This document shows, one piece after another, positions 13,449-20,331 of a stretch of 20,748 bases of DNA. The notes below the pieces were generated by a model. It ran no database searches. It had not been told where the DNA came from and saw only the letters and a program-made list of their open reading frames with translations. A program made the position numbers and the translations under genes. Origin of the DNA: JALZEG01 sp046263255 (GTDB taxonomy: Bacteria > Actinomycetota > CADDZG01 > WHSQ01); the NCBI GenBank assembly GCA_046263255.1, contig JBHELD010000013.1, forward strand, positions 1-20,748, read 5' to 3'. How positions within the stretch are numbered: position 1 is the first letter of the stretch; every line of letters starts with the position of its first letter.

Positions 13449-16013
13449 CTAGCTCGGGTTCACCCAGATCGTCACGGTCTCGCCCTTCTCGTAGCGGGCC
13501 CCCCCGCCGGGCGCCTGCTTCCACACCCGGCCCTTGTTCTTCTTCGCCTGCCCCCGGTTCGACTCGCGCTCGACGATCACCCGGACCGCGAAGCCCGCCC
13601 CCTCGATGCGCGCCTCGGCCTCGGAGCGGCTCATGCCGAGCACGCTCGGCACCTCGCCCGTCTCCTCCTCGGCCAGCTCCGACGCGATGTAGAGCGTGAC
13701 GGTCGACCCCGCGGCGAGCCGGGTGCCGCCCGGCGGGTCCTGGTCGACGACGGTCCCCGGCGGGTAGCTGCCGGGGGGTGCGAGCTCCGTCGCCACGTCG
13801 AACCCCTCGTCCTCGAGGATCCGGATCGCCTGGTCGCGCGGGAACCCGATGAAGCTCTCGACGAGCTTGCGGTCGCCGGGCTCGCGGCAGCTCTCCTCTG
13901 GCTCGGTGCCGGCGGCGAACACACCCACGCCGCGGTACTCCGGAGGCGTGAACTTGCTGACGAGACATCCGTTCCGGGTGTCGATCTCGACCTCGACGAT
14001 CTCCAGCTCGGGCACCTCGAAGTCCTCGACCGGGTACGAGCTCAGCGCCTTGAACATGAAGTTCGTCCAGATCTCGGTCGGCCACGATCCTCCCGTGACC
14101 GTGATGCGCGTCGGCAGGCAGTCCGGCAACCCGTCCGACCCGGTCGAGGTCGTGTAGCACGACGTCTTCATCTCGATCTGTCCCTGCGGATACCCGACCC
14201 AGACCGACGCGACGAGGTTCGGCGTGTACCCGACGAACCACGCGTCGCGGTATTCCTGCGCGGTCCCGGTCTTCCCCGCGGCGGGCCGGCCGACCGCCGC
14301 GGCGCGTGATCCCGTCCCGCGTTGCACCACCTGCTCGAGCGCGCTGGTCGTGAGGTACGCGGCCCCCTCGTCGAGGACCTCCAAGAGGTCGGTACGGTCC
14401 CTGTAGATCTCCCTGTTCTTCTCCTTGCTCGCGTCCACGATCCGCGTCACCGCGACGGGTGCGTGGTAGTCACCGAGGTTCGCGAGCGTCCCGAACGCGC
14501 TTGCCATCCCGAGAGCGTTGACCTCGTTCGTTCCCAGCACCGCGGAGAAGTAGGGCTGGAGCGGCGTGCGGATCCCGAGCTTCGCGGCGATCTCGACCAC
14601 GGGCGCGGTCCCCACTTCCTCGACCAGCTGCGCGTAGACGACGTTGACGCTGCTCACCGTCGCCTCGAGCAGCGTGATCTCACCGAACTGCCCGCCCTCG
14701 TAGTTGTTGACGGTGTAGTCACCGCCATTGTCGGCCCCGGGGATGACGAGCGGGCCGCTGCCGTCGTACCGCTTCGAGAGCGGGATGCCGTCGTCGATCG
14801 CAGCCGCGAGCGCGAACGGCTTGAAAGCCGATCCCGCCTGCCGCCCCGTGCCGGGGGCCTGGTGGAGGTACCTCTTCGTTCCCGGGATCTTGACGCGCCC
14901 GAGGTCCGGCTCGGCCAGGATCGCGAGGTTCAGCTTGGCGTAGCGGTCCTTCTTCGGCGGCACGAACCAGTCACGGCCGCCGACCATCGCCTTCACGTGC
15001 CCCGTGTCGGGCTCCATGGCGACGAGCGCGGCATACGGATCCGACGGGTAGGGCAGCGTCTGCCGCACGGCTTGCTCGGCGGCGGCCTGCATCTCGAGGT
15101 CCACCGTCGTGTAGATCCTGAGCCCGCCGGTGAAGATCCGCTTCGTGCGCTGCGCCGCGGTCTTGCCGAGGAAGTCGAAGTCCGGGTGGTAGGTGAGCAT
15201 CCGCTGCACGTAGTCGACGAAGTACGGCGCGGGGTACTCGTCCTTCTCCCTCGTCGGCTGGAGGCCGAATCCCTTCGCCGCCGCCTCCTCGGCGTGCGAC
15301 GCCGTGACGTAGCCCAGGTCTGCCATCTTTCGCAGGACGACGTTGCGGCGCCTCTTCGCGGCCTTTCCGCGCTGGTACGGATCGTAGTCGCCCGGCGCCT
15401 TGATCAACGCCGCGAGCAGCGCGGCCTCGCGCAGCTTGAGCTTCCACACAGACTTTCCGAAGAAGACCTTCGACGCGGCCTGCACCCCGTACGCGCCCTG
15501 CCCGAAGTAGACCGTGTTGAGGTAGCGCTCGAGGATCTCCTCCTTGGTGAGCTCCTTCTCGATCTGCCGGGCGAGCGCGGCCTCCTGGAGCTTGCGGTCG
15601 AACGTCTGCTCCGCGATCTCGTTGGGGGCGATGATCACGTTCTTCACGTACTGCTGCGTGATCGTCGACCCGCCCTGCTCGATGTCGCCGCTCGCCGCAT
15701 TCGCGATCGCCGCGCGGAAGATCGCCTTGACGTCTACACCCCCGTGCTCGTAGAAGCGCTCGTCCTCGATGGCGATGACGGCGTCCTCGAGGTGCTGGGG
15801 GATCTGCTCGAGCGTGACGTTCGTCCGGTTCTGCCCCCGGTGCAGCGTCGCGATGAGCCGGCCCCCGGCGTCGAAGATCTTCGACGACTGTGCAAGCTTG
15901 AACTCGAGGTCCTCCGGCTGGAGCCGCGGCAGGTTCTCGAGCCGGGCGCATGCTGCTGTCAGCAGCGCGACGAGCAGGAAAAGCGCGGGAAGACGGCGGC
16001 GCGATCGGGGCAT
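13449..16013 (-). CDS. Class A penicillin-binding protein with two PASTA domains and a lipobox-like signal
   Basis: This bifunctional enzyme polymerises and cross-links peptidoglycan outside the membrane. Of 854 residues, 1-22 are a short signal (MPRSRRR, then LPALFLLVALLTAAC) ending in Cys22. The GT51 domain has EDERFYEHGG (catalytic Glu83), GGSTITQQ (114-121) and RYLNTVYFGQGAYG. The transpeptidase has SAFK (Ser395, Lys398), SVN (455-457) and KTGT (from 581). Two PASTA repeats close the protein (about 720-780 and 787-853). ATG 16013 was chosen over an upstream extension because it starts the signal; GAGG lies 4 nt before it and TAGAAT 8 nt before it. Typical relatives have an uncleaved anchor, so the LTAAC lipobox is notable. 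Confidence 0.93.
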   Translation of the reverse strand: MPRSRRRLPALFLLVALLTAACARLENLPRLQPEDLEFKLAQSSKIFDAGGRLIATLHRGQNRTNVTLEQIPQHLEDAVIAIEDERFYEHGGVDVKAIFRAAIANAASGDIEQGGSTITQQYVKNVIIAPNEIAEQTFDRKLQEAALARQIEKELTKEEILERYLNTVYFGQGAYGVQAASKVFFGKSVWKLKLREAALLAALIKAPGDYDPYQRGKAAKRRRNVVLRKMADLGYVTASHAEEAAAKGFGLQPTREKDEYPAPYFVDYVQRMLTYHPDFDFLGKTAAQRTKRIFTGGLRIYTTVDLEMQAAAEQAVRQTLPYPSDPYAALVAMEPDTGHVKAMVGGRDWFVPPKKDRYAKLNLAILAEPDLGRVKIPGTKRYLHQAPGTGRQAGSAFKPFALAAAIDDGIPLSKRYDGSGPLVIPGADNGGDYTVNNYEGGQFGEITLLEATVSSVNVVYAQLVEEVGTAPVVEIAAKLGIRTPLQPYFSAVLGTNEVNALGMASAFGTLANLGDYHAPVAVTRIVDASKEKNREIYRDRTDLLEVLDEGAAYLTTSALEQVVQRGTGSRAAAVGRPAAGKTGTAQEYRDAWFVGYTPNLVASVWVGYPQGQIEMKTSCYTTSTGSDGLPDCLPTRITVTGGSWPTEIWTNFMFKALSSYPVEDFEVPELEIVEVEIDTRNGCLVSKFTPPEYRGVGVFAAGTEPEESCREPGDRKLVESFIGFPRDQAIRILEDEGFDVATELAPPGSYPPGTVVDQDPPGGTRLAAGSTVTLYIASELAEEETGEVPSVLGMSRSEAEARIEGAGFAVRVIVERESNRGQAKKNKGRVWKQAPGGGARYEKGETVTIWVNPS

Positions 16014-16021
16014 AGACCTCG

Positions 16022-16027
16022 ATTCTA
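16022..16027 (-). promoter_or_regulatory. -10-like element of the penicillin-binding protein gene
   Basis: TAGAAT on the minus strand is separated by exactly 8 nt from the ATG at 16013. A transcript starting at the usual distance from this box would have almost no leader, although a partial GAGG lies in the gap. No good -35 hexamer is visible. Confidence 0.4.
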
Positions 16028-16073
16028 TCGACGCCGCGTCGGCAGCCGCGGTTCGTCCGGAGCAGCGGTCGTC

Positions 16074-16079
16074 TAGCAT
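16074..16079 (+). promoter_or_regulatory. -10-like element of tyrS (candidate leaderless start)
   Basis: TAGCAT lies exactly 8 nt before the tyrS ATG (16088), and the intervening CGCCCGCA holds no Shine-Dalgarno sequence. This arrangement is typical of leaderless mRNAs, which are common in actinobacteria. It is one of three genes in the window with the same 8-nt spacing. Confidence 0.45.
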
Positions 16080-16087
16080 CGCCCGCA

Positions 16088-17299
16088 ATGGAACGCATCG
16101 CGAGGCAGCGCCTGGAGCGGCTGACGCGGCACGCGGAGCACGTGGTCCCCGCCGAAGACCTCGGCGCACGGTTGGAGGAGGGCCGCCCCCTGCGGGTGAA
16201 GCTGGGCCTCGATCCGACCGCCCGCGCCGTGACGCTCGGGTGGGCGGTGCCGCTGCGGAAGCTGCGCGCGTTCCAGGACGACGGCCACACCGCGGTTCTC
16301 ATCGTCGGCGACTTCACCGCCCGCATCGGCGACCCGTCGGGGAAGTCGCAGACGAGGCCCCAGCTGGCGAAGGAGGAGGTGCAGGCGAACGCCGAGGCCG
16401 TCCTCGACCAGTTCCGCGACATCCTGTCGGAGGAGAACCTAGAGGTCCGCTACAACTCGGAATGGCTCGAGGGGATGAACCTCCCCGACGTGCTCGGCCT
16501 TACCGCGCGCTACACCGTCGCGCAGATGCTGGAGCGCGACGACTTCTCCAAGCGATACGAGGAGGGGCGGCCGATCTCGATCATCGAGCTCATGTACCCG
16601 CTGCTCCAGGGATACGACTCCGTCGCCGTGCGCGCGGACGTCGAGCTCGGCGGCACCGATCAGCTCTTCAACCTCCTCGTCGGGCGCGACCTGCAGAAGA
16701 CGTACGGGCAGCGTCCTCAGGTCGCGTTGACGATGCCGCTGCTCGTCGGGACCGACGGCGTCCAGAAGATGTCGCAGTCGCTCGGGAACTACGTCGGGAT
16801 CCGCGATGAACCCGACGACATGTTCGGCAAGCTCATGAGCGTGCCGGACGCGCTGCTGCCGAGCTACGCCGCGCTGGCGGCCGGATGGGACGAGGCGGGC
16901 GTGGCCGAGGTCGAAGCCGCGATCGCGGCAGGGGGGCCCGGCGCGGGCGAGGCGAAGAGGCGCGTTGCCCGCGCGGCCGTCGCGCTCTACCACGGCGACG
17001 GCGCGGCCGCAGCCGCGGAGGCCGCGTTCGACCGCGTGTTCCGCCGGCACGCCGCCCCCGAGGAGGTGCCGGAGGCGGCCATCCCCGGCAGTGCGATCTC
17101 GGACGACGACGTCTACGTGCCGGCGCTGCTGGCGGACCTCGGCCTGGCCTCGTCGCGCAACGAGGGACGCCGGCTGGTCGCGCAGGGCGGCGTGAAGATC
17201 GACGGGACGGCGCTGGCGTCCGAGGAGGTCCCCCTGGTCGACCTCAAGGGGGCGCTGCTGCAGGTCGGCAAGCGGAGGTTCGTCCGCCTCCTCGCCTAG
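16088..17299 (+). CDS. tyrS: Tyrosyl-tRNA synthetase (TyrZ-like clade) with altered HIGH motif
   Basis: TyrRS activates tyrosine and charges tRNA-Tyr. The 403 residues show a class I core opening LGLDPTARAV, GDFTARIGDPSGKSQTRP, the tyrosine-recognition region MYPLLQGYDSVAVRADVELGGTDQ in order, and a C-terminal S4 RNA-binding domain (about 335-400). The KMSKS loop reads KMSQS (227-231). The HIGH motif, HLGH in most relatives, reads TLGW (49-52), removing both histidines. The context LRKLRAFQDDGH is otherwise normal, so misalignment is unlikely. ATG 16088 has no ribosome-binding site but sits 8 nt after TAGCAT. Its stop shares CTAG with the opposing gene. Confidence 0.95.
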   Translation: MERIARQRLERLTRHAEHVVPAEDLGARLEEGRPLRVKLGLDPTARAVTLGWAVPLRKLRAFQDDGHTAVLIVGDFTARIGDPSGKSQTRPQLAKEEVQANAEAVLDQFRDILSEENLEVRYNSEWLEGMNLPDVLGLTARYTVAQMLERDDFSKRYEEGRPISIIELMYPLLQGYDSVAVRADVELGGTDQLFNLLVGRDLQKTYGQRPQVALTMPLLVGTDGVQKMSQSLGNYVGIRDEPDDMFGKLMSVPDALLPSYAALAAGWDEAGVAEVEAAIAAGGPGAGEAKRRVARAAVALYHGDGAAAAAEAAFDRVFRRHAAPEEVPEAAIPGSAISDDDVYVPALLADLGLASSRNEGRRLVAQGGVKIDGTALASEEVPLVDLKGALLQVGKRRFVRLLA

Positions 17300-19188
17300 C
17301 AGGCGCGGTTGCGGTCGTTGCTCGGCCGCGCCGACGGCTCCGCCTCGACGCCGTCGAGCGTCCGCGTCCACAGCAACGACCCGTCGCCGCCGTCGAGCGC
17401 GGCGACGTACCGGCCCTTGCGCGCGGCGATCGACACCACGAGGTCCGGACAACGGTCGCGGTCCAGCGACGCGGCGACGACGTCCAGGGGGACGCGTCCC
17501 GGCTCGACCGTGATCCCGAGGGAGATCATCGACTCCCACAGGGTCCGATCGAGGGGCGTCGCGGCAAGGACCTCTACCTCTCCGCCCGTCCAGCGCGCCT
17601 TGGCGACGTCGGATCCATGGAGGTCCAGGTCCGCCGCGAGCGGGAACAGCTCCTCGCCCGAGACGAGCGACCGCTCGCCGGTCCTCCCGTCGACGAGGTA
17701 GCGCACGTTCGTCTCGCTGCCGGGGTCATGGTCGACGTGGGTCATGACGTAGCTGTCCTTGATGCCGTCGGGCTGGAGGTCGCCGGCCGAGCCCAACCCG
17801 ACCCCCGCGCCGGAGGAGCACCCCGCCGCGCACGTGAGGGGGCCGTCCGTGCGGACCGTGTAGCTCCTCTTCCAGATCGTCTTGCCCGCGACGTTGTATG
17901 CCCAGAGCTTCGTCGTCACCCGCTTAAGGCCGCGGCCGAAGACGACGTCCCGCGCGATCAGCTCCTGGTCGCCGTCGGCGTCGACGTCGCCTGGCACGTA
18001 GGGCCACGTCCCCAGGCGTTTCCACCGGACGCCGCCCGACGCCCCGTCCAGCAGGTAGATGTCCCACTCGCTCTCGCGCTCGTCCTCCGCGTACGCCATC
18101 CACGCGGTGAGCACGACGTCGCCGCGCGGGTTCCCGACTATGTCGCGGATCGAATACGCCCACACCACGAGAGCGTCGGAGAAGTCGAAGCCGCCCCGTT
18201 CCCACACGAGGTCGCCGTCCTCGCCGACACGGCCGCGCACGACACCGCCGGGCTCGAGCGACTCCTCGCCCTGCGCGACCGACGGCATGGGGTTCACGAA
18301 CACGTAGTCGTCGAGGCCGTCGCCCGAGAGGTCCCCGGTCGTCCAGGGCGCGGGGAGGACGTTCCCCGCGGCGACCTCGTGCACGGGATGCTCTTTCTCG
18401 GCGCCGTCGGCTCCGGCGACCGTCACCGCGCGCACGTCTGCCACCCAAGCGACGCCGGCGAACGCGATGTTCCCGAGGCCCACCAGGTAGTCGGTGGGAC
18501 GCCCCTCGTAAGCGTCGAAGGCCCCGAGCGTCACCGGCACGTTCGCGTACCCGTAGAAGGGGAACTCCTCGACCGTCACCGCTTCCCAGCTACGGGCCCA
18601 GACGCGCTTGCCCGCTCCCGTGATCGTCCGGATCGTGAAGCGCCTCTGCTGGACGGGGCCGAGCGCGCCGTCGAACACGAGCAGGGCGAACCCGTTCCGG
18701 CCGGCCGCGCCCGTGCGCGCCTCGACCACCGCCATGTACCCGTTCTTGAAGCGGGCGCGCTTCGTCCACAGGAGGTCACCGGTCGCGCCCTCCAGGACGC
18801 GCACGACCACTCGCACCTCGTACTCGACGTCGGGGAACACCAGGCCCTCCGAGATCGTGAAGACGACGGTCGTGTCGACCGAGAGCACGTCCTCGCGGCC
18901 GTCCCCCGTCACGTCGTGCACCGGCTCGGCGTAGACGAAGTGAGCGGTGTGGGTCTCCTCCGCCTGCGCGAGCGCGGCGAGGAAGTCGTCGGCGTGAGGC
19001 AGCCGGCGGAACGACGCCAGCGTCGCGGCCGCGGCGGGATCGAGGCCCGAGCCGTCCGCGAGAGCGCGGGCGAGCGGACCCACCGAAGCGTCCCGCCCCG
19101 CGGCGCCGGTGACCGCAGACGCGGGCAACGACGCTCCGAGCGTCACCACGGAGACGGCGGCGGCAACGCCCGCCCTGATCGCTCTCAC
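17296..19188 (-). CDS. Secreted FG-GAP/VCBS-like repeat protein
   Basis: The 630-residue product starts with a signal peptide (VRAIRAGVAAAVSVVTLGAS, probable cleavage after ASA near residue 25). The mature part has several Asp-rich calcium-loop-like motifs spaced along the chain: DVTGDGREDVL, GDLSGDGLDDYVF, GDVDADGDQELIA, GDLQPDGIKDSYV and a degenerate SLDRDRCPDLVV. These recall FG-GAP/VCBS beta-propeller blades. Strand-turn signatures such as LWTKRARF, VRWKRLG and LLWTRTL lie between them. Four cysteines (TCAAGC, DRC, terminal RAC) could form two disulfides. GTG 19188 was chosen because GGGGGTGATC, complementary to the 16S 3' end, lies just upstream. No enzyme motif was recognised; function unknown. 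Confidence 0.8.
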   Translation of the reverse strand: MRAIRAGVAAAVSVVTLGASLPASAVTGAAGRDASVGPLARALADGSGLDPAAAATLASFRRLPHADDFLAALAQAEETHTAHFVYAEPVHDVTGDGREDVLSVDTTVVFTISEGLVFPDVEYEVRVVVRVLEGATGDLLWTKRARFKNGYMAVVEARTGAAGRNGFALLVFDGALGPVQQRRFTIRTITGAGKRVWARSWEAVTVEEFPFYGYANVPVTLGAFDAYEGRPTDYLVGLGNIAFAGVAWVADVRAVTVAGADGAEKEHPVHEVAAGNVLPAPWTTGDLSGDGLDDYVFVNPMPSVAQGEESLEPGGVVRGRVGEDGDLVWERGGFDFSDALVVWAYSIRDIVGNPRGDVVLTAWMAYAEDERESEWDIYLLDGASGGVRWKRLGTWPYVPGDVDADGDQELIARDVVFGRGLKRVTTKLWAYNVAGKTIWKRSYTVRTDGPLTCAAGCSSGAGVGLGSAGDLQPDGIKDSYVMTHVDHDPGSETNVRYLVDGRTGERSLVSGEELFPLAADLDLHGSDVAKARWTGGEVEVLAATPLDRTLWESMISLGITVEPGRVPLDVVAASLDRDRCPDLVVSIAARKGRYVAALDGGDGSLLWTRTLDGVEAEPSARPSNDRNRAC

Positions 19189-19246
19189 CGGATCACCCCC
19201 CCCTCGCTCTCCCAAGGTTCGGCGCCGGCGCCCGCGTCCCTTCCGC

Positions 19247-19268
19247 CCCTGGCCTCTTGGCGCCAGGG
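19247..19268. other. Hairpin between the DUF983 and repeat-protein genes
   Basis: CCCTGGC (19247-19253) pairs with GCCAGGG (19262-19268) around an 8-nt loop in the 106-bp gap downstream of the DUF983 gene. No U-tract follows on the minus strand, so it is at most a weak or factor-assisted terminator, or an mRNA-stabilising stem. Confidence 0.3.
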
Positions 19269-19294
19269 CTGCTCGCGACGTCCCGGCCCGACCG

Positions 19295-19723
19295 CTAGCG
19301 CGTACGGGCGCGCGTTCCTCCTTCGTAGATCCCCTTCGATGCGTCGGCAGGATGGAAGTAGAGGTCGAGGCTCATCCACAGGGTTCTCGAGTAGGGGAAG
19401 AACACGACCGGGAACAGCCCGTTGGTCACCACCGCGAGCACGAGCAGGAGCGGCCAGTTCACGTCCGGCAGCGTCGCCACGAGCGTCCCCACGAACAGAA
19501 CGAAGAACCACGCCTCGCAGGCCGCGATGTTCACGGTCATCGCGCCCGTCCAGTAGCCGGGCTCCCGCAGGAACGCGTACCCGCAGACCGAGCACACGTC
19601 GTTCATCCTGAAATACGTCCGGAACACCTTGCCTTGCCCGCAGCGAGGACAGCGCTTGCGGAGGCCCCGGGACAGGGCCGTTCCCGCCGTCATGGTCGTG
19701 GCGTGCCCGGGCGCTCGTGCCAT
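19295..19723 (-). CDS. DUF983-family zinc-ribbon membrane protein
   Basis: The 142-residue protein has two CxxC pairs near the N terminus (Cys25/Cys28 in RCPRCGQGKVF and Cys44/Cys47 in VCSVCGYAF), followed by two hydrophobic segments (about 62-82, with CEAWFFVLFVGTLVATL; and 87-107, with LLLVLAVVTNGLFPVVFF). This is the DUF983 layout: a cytoplasmic zinc ribbon joined to two membrane helices; the biochemical role is unknown. ATG 19723 has GGAGGGG directly upstream with a very short spacer, so the second Met (residue 11, position 19693) is a possible start. It is oriented away from the rRNA operon, leaving 608 bp for the rRNA regulatory region. Confidence 0.8.
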   Translation of the reverse strand: MARAPGHATTMTAGTALSRGLRKRCPRCGQGKVFRTYFRMNDVCSVCGYAFLREPGYWTGAMTVNIAACEAWFFVLFVGTLVATLPDVNWPLLLVLAVVTNGLFPVVFFPYSRTLWMSLDLYFHPADASKGIYEGGTRARTR

Positions 19724-19901
19724 GCCCCTCCTATACCCGGCGCCGGAGGCCGTAAGGGCTGCCTGCTCCGCTCAAGGCCCCCGCCGCCGCAGCCGATCAG
19801 GAGCGGGCCAGCCGCTTCCGGTGGGCCCCGGCGGGGGAATGAGCGGGGGTGCCTGGACGTTTGCGATTCCCCGAGCGGGAAATCTTTACCTGGACGAGTG
19901 G

Positions 19902-19930
19902 TTGCCGGACCCCCTGGGGGCTGGTAAATT
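19902..19930 (+). promoter_or_regulatory. Predicted rRNA operon promoter
   Basis: TTGCCG (19902-19907) and TAAATT (19925-19930) are separated by 17 bp, each matching the primary sigma-factor consensus at four of six positions. The predicted start is near 19937, about 395 nt before the 16S gene. No other pair upstream of 16S fits as well. Confidence 0.6.
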
Positions 19931-19941
19931 ACGTAGGCTGT

Positions 19942-19965
19942 ACTGACAGAGGAACACTGACAGAG
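19942..19965 (+). repeat. Two direct copies of ACTGACAGAG, period 14
   Basis: ACTGACAGAG occurs at 19942-19951 and again at 19956-19965, just downstream of the predicted rRNA transcription start. A tandem pair with a period near one and a third helical turns could be a binding site or a chance repeat. No known operator was recognised. Confidence 0.4.
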
Positions 19966-19997
19966 AAATGTTGTCATGCTCTCCCCCCGGGGTGGGC

Positions 19998-20049
19998 CCG
20001 AGAGGATAGGGAGTTGCCTATCAGCACCTGAGCCTGACGAAGGTCTCGG
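19998..20049 (+). ncRNA. Candidate structured RNA domain in the rRNA leader
   Basis: CCGAGA (19998-20003) pairs with TCTCGG (20044-20049) and encloses GATAGG (20005-20010) with CCTATC (20017-20022), then a small CCT/AGG stem (20027-20043). Together they form a compact branched domain that ends 13 nt before an intrinsic terminator. I compared it mentally with TPP, glycine, guanidine and other riboswitches without a convincing match. It may be a leader fold or an independent small RNA ended by the terminator. Confidence 0.35.
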
Positions 20050-20062
20050 TCGCTTGGCTGCT

Positions 20063-20094
20063 CGCCGGTTCTCTCGGAACCGGCGCTTTTCTTT
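20063..20094 (+). terminator. Intrinsic terminator in the 16S rRNA leader
   Basis: CGCCGGTTC (20063-20071) and GAACCGGCG (20077-20085) form a perfect 9-bp stem with a 5-nt loop, followed by CTTTTCTTT. It lies between the predicted promoter and 16S, about 150 nt after the start, and upstream of the boxA-like motif. E. coli rRNA leaders also contain a terminator. Its position before boxA, which normally supplies antitermination, is unexpected. Confidence 0.8.
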
Positions 20095-20107
20095 GTCGGA
20101 GAAGGTC

Positions 20108-20131
20108 GCTCCTTGAGAACTGAACAGTGTG
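20108..20131 (+). promoter_or_regulatory. rRNA leader antitermination element (boxA-like)
   Basis: GCTCCTTGAGAAC followed by TGAACAGTGTG closely resembles the CTTGAGAACTCAACAG motif that I recall preceding 16S genes in Streptomyces and mycobacteria. Its first part resembles boxA (consensus TGCTCTTTAACA), the NusB/NusE loading site for rRNA antitermination. It lies about 200 nt before 16S. Confidence 0.65.
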
Positions 20132-20141
20132 CCTGCCGAAA

Positions 20142-20163
20142 GATCTCCGGTTCGCCGGCGATC
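20142..20163 (+). other. UUCG-capped stem in the rRNA leader
   Basis: GATC-T-CCGG-TTCG-CCGG-C-GATC forms two 4-bp helices separated by one mismatch and closed by a UUCG loop. It lies between boxA and 16S and is probably part of the leader fold. CCGGTTC at 20147-20153 repeats the 5' arm of the leader terminator (20065-20071), so it could also pair with that terminator's 3' arm. Confidence 0.4.
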
Positions 20164-20331
20164 GATCGGACATAACCAGTGCGAACCTCGTCAAGAGGGA
20201 AACACTCCAAGAATGAATCCGGCAAAGCGCTTTCGAGACACTTCGGAAGTAGTCAGCCGTTCATGACAGCATCAAACTTTGGCGCGCCGGCCGGCAGCTC
20301 ACGGCTGCCTTCACGACCGGTGCGTTGAATC

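Larger units (their letters stand above)
19724..20331 (+). promoter_or_regulatory. 16S rRNA upstream region: promoter, structured leader, terminator, boxA, processing stems
   Basis: No protein gene is supported in these 608 bp. From left to right: a GC-rich stretch with nothing recognisable (19724-19900); the promoter (19902-19930); two direct repeats (19942-19965); a small branched RNA (19998-20049); an intrinsic terminator (20063-20094); a boxA-like leader motif (20108-20131); a UUCG-capped stem (20142-20163); and a GGCAGC/GCTGCC hairpin (20293-20309) just before 16S. No tRNA gene or second clear promoter was found. Confidence 0.7.

Noticed and set aside
14322..16076. 584-codon plus-strand frame opposite the PBP gene
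   Set aside because: It is an antisense shadow; every catalytic PBP motif is present on the minus strand.
16885..19611. 908-codon open frame on the plus strand across tyrS and the repeat-protein gene
   Set aside because: It crosses two well-supported genes, has Arg/Gly-rich low-complexity composition and matches no family.
19985..20050. Resemblance to a TPP riboswitch (GGGGTGGG, CCGAGAGG, CACCTGAGCCTGA)
   Set aside because: The conserved CUGAGA and GGAUAAUGCCAGCG blocks are missing, and the position upstream of 16S makes no sense for thiamine control.
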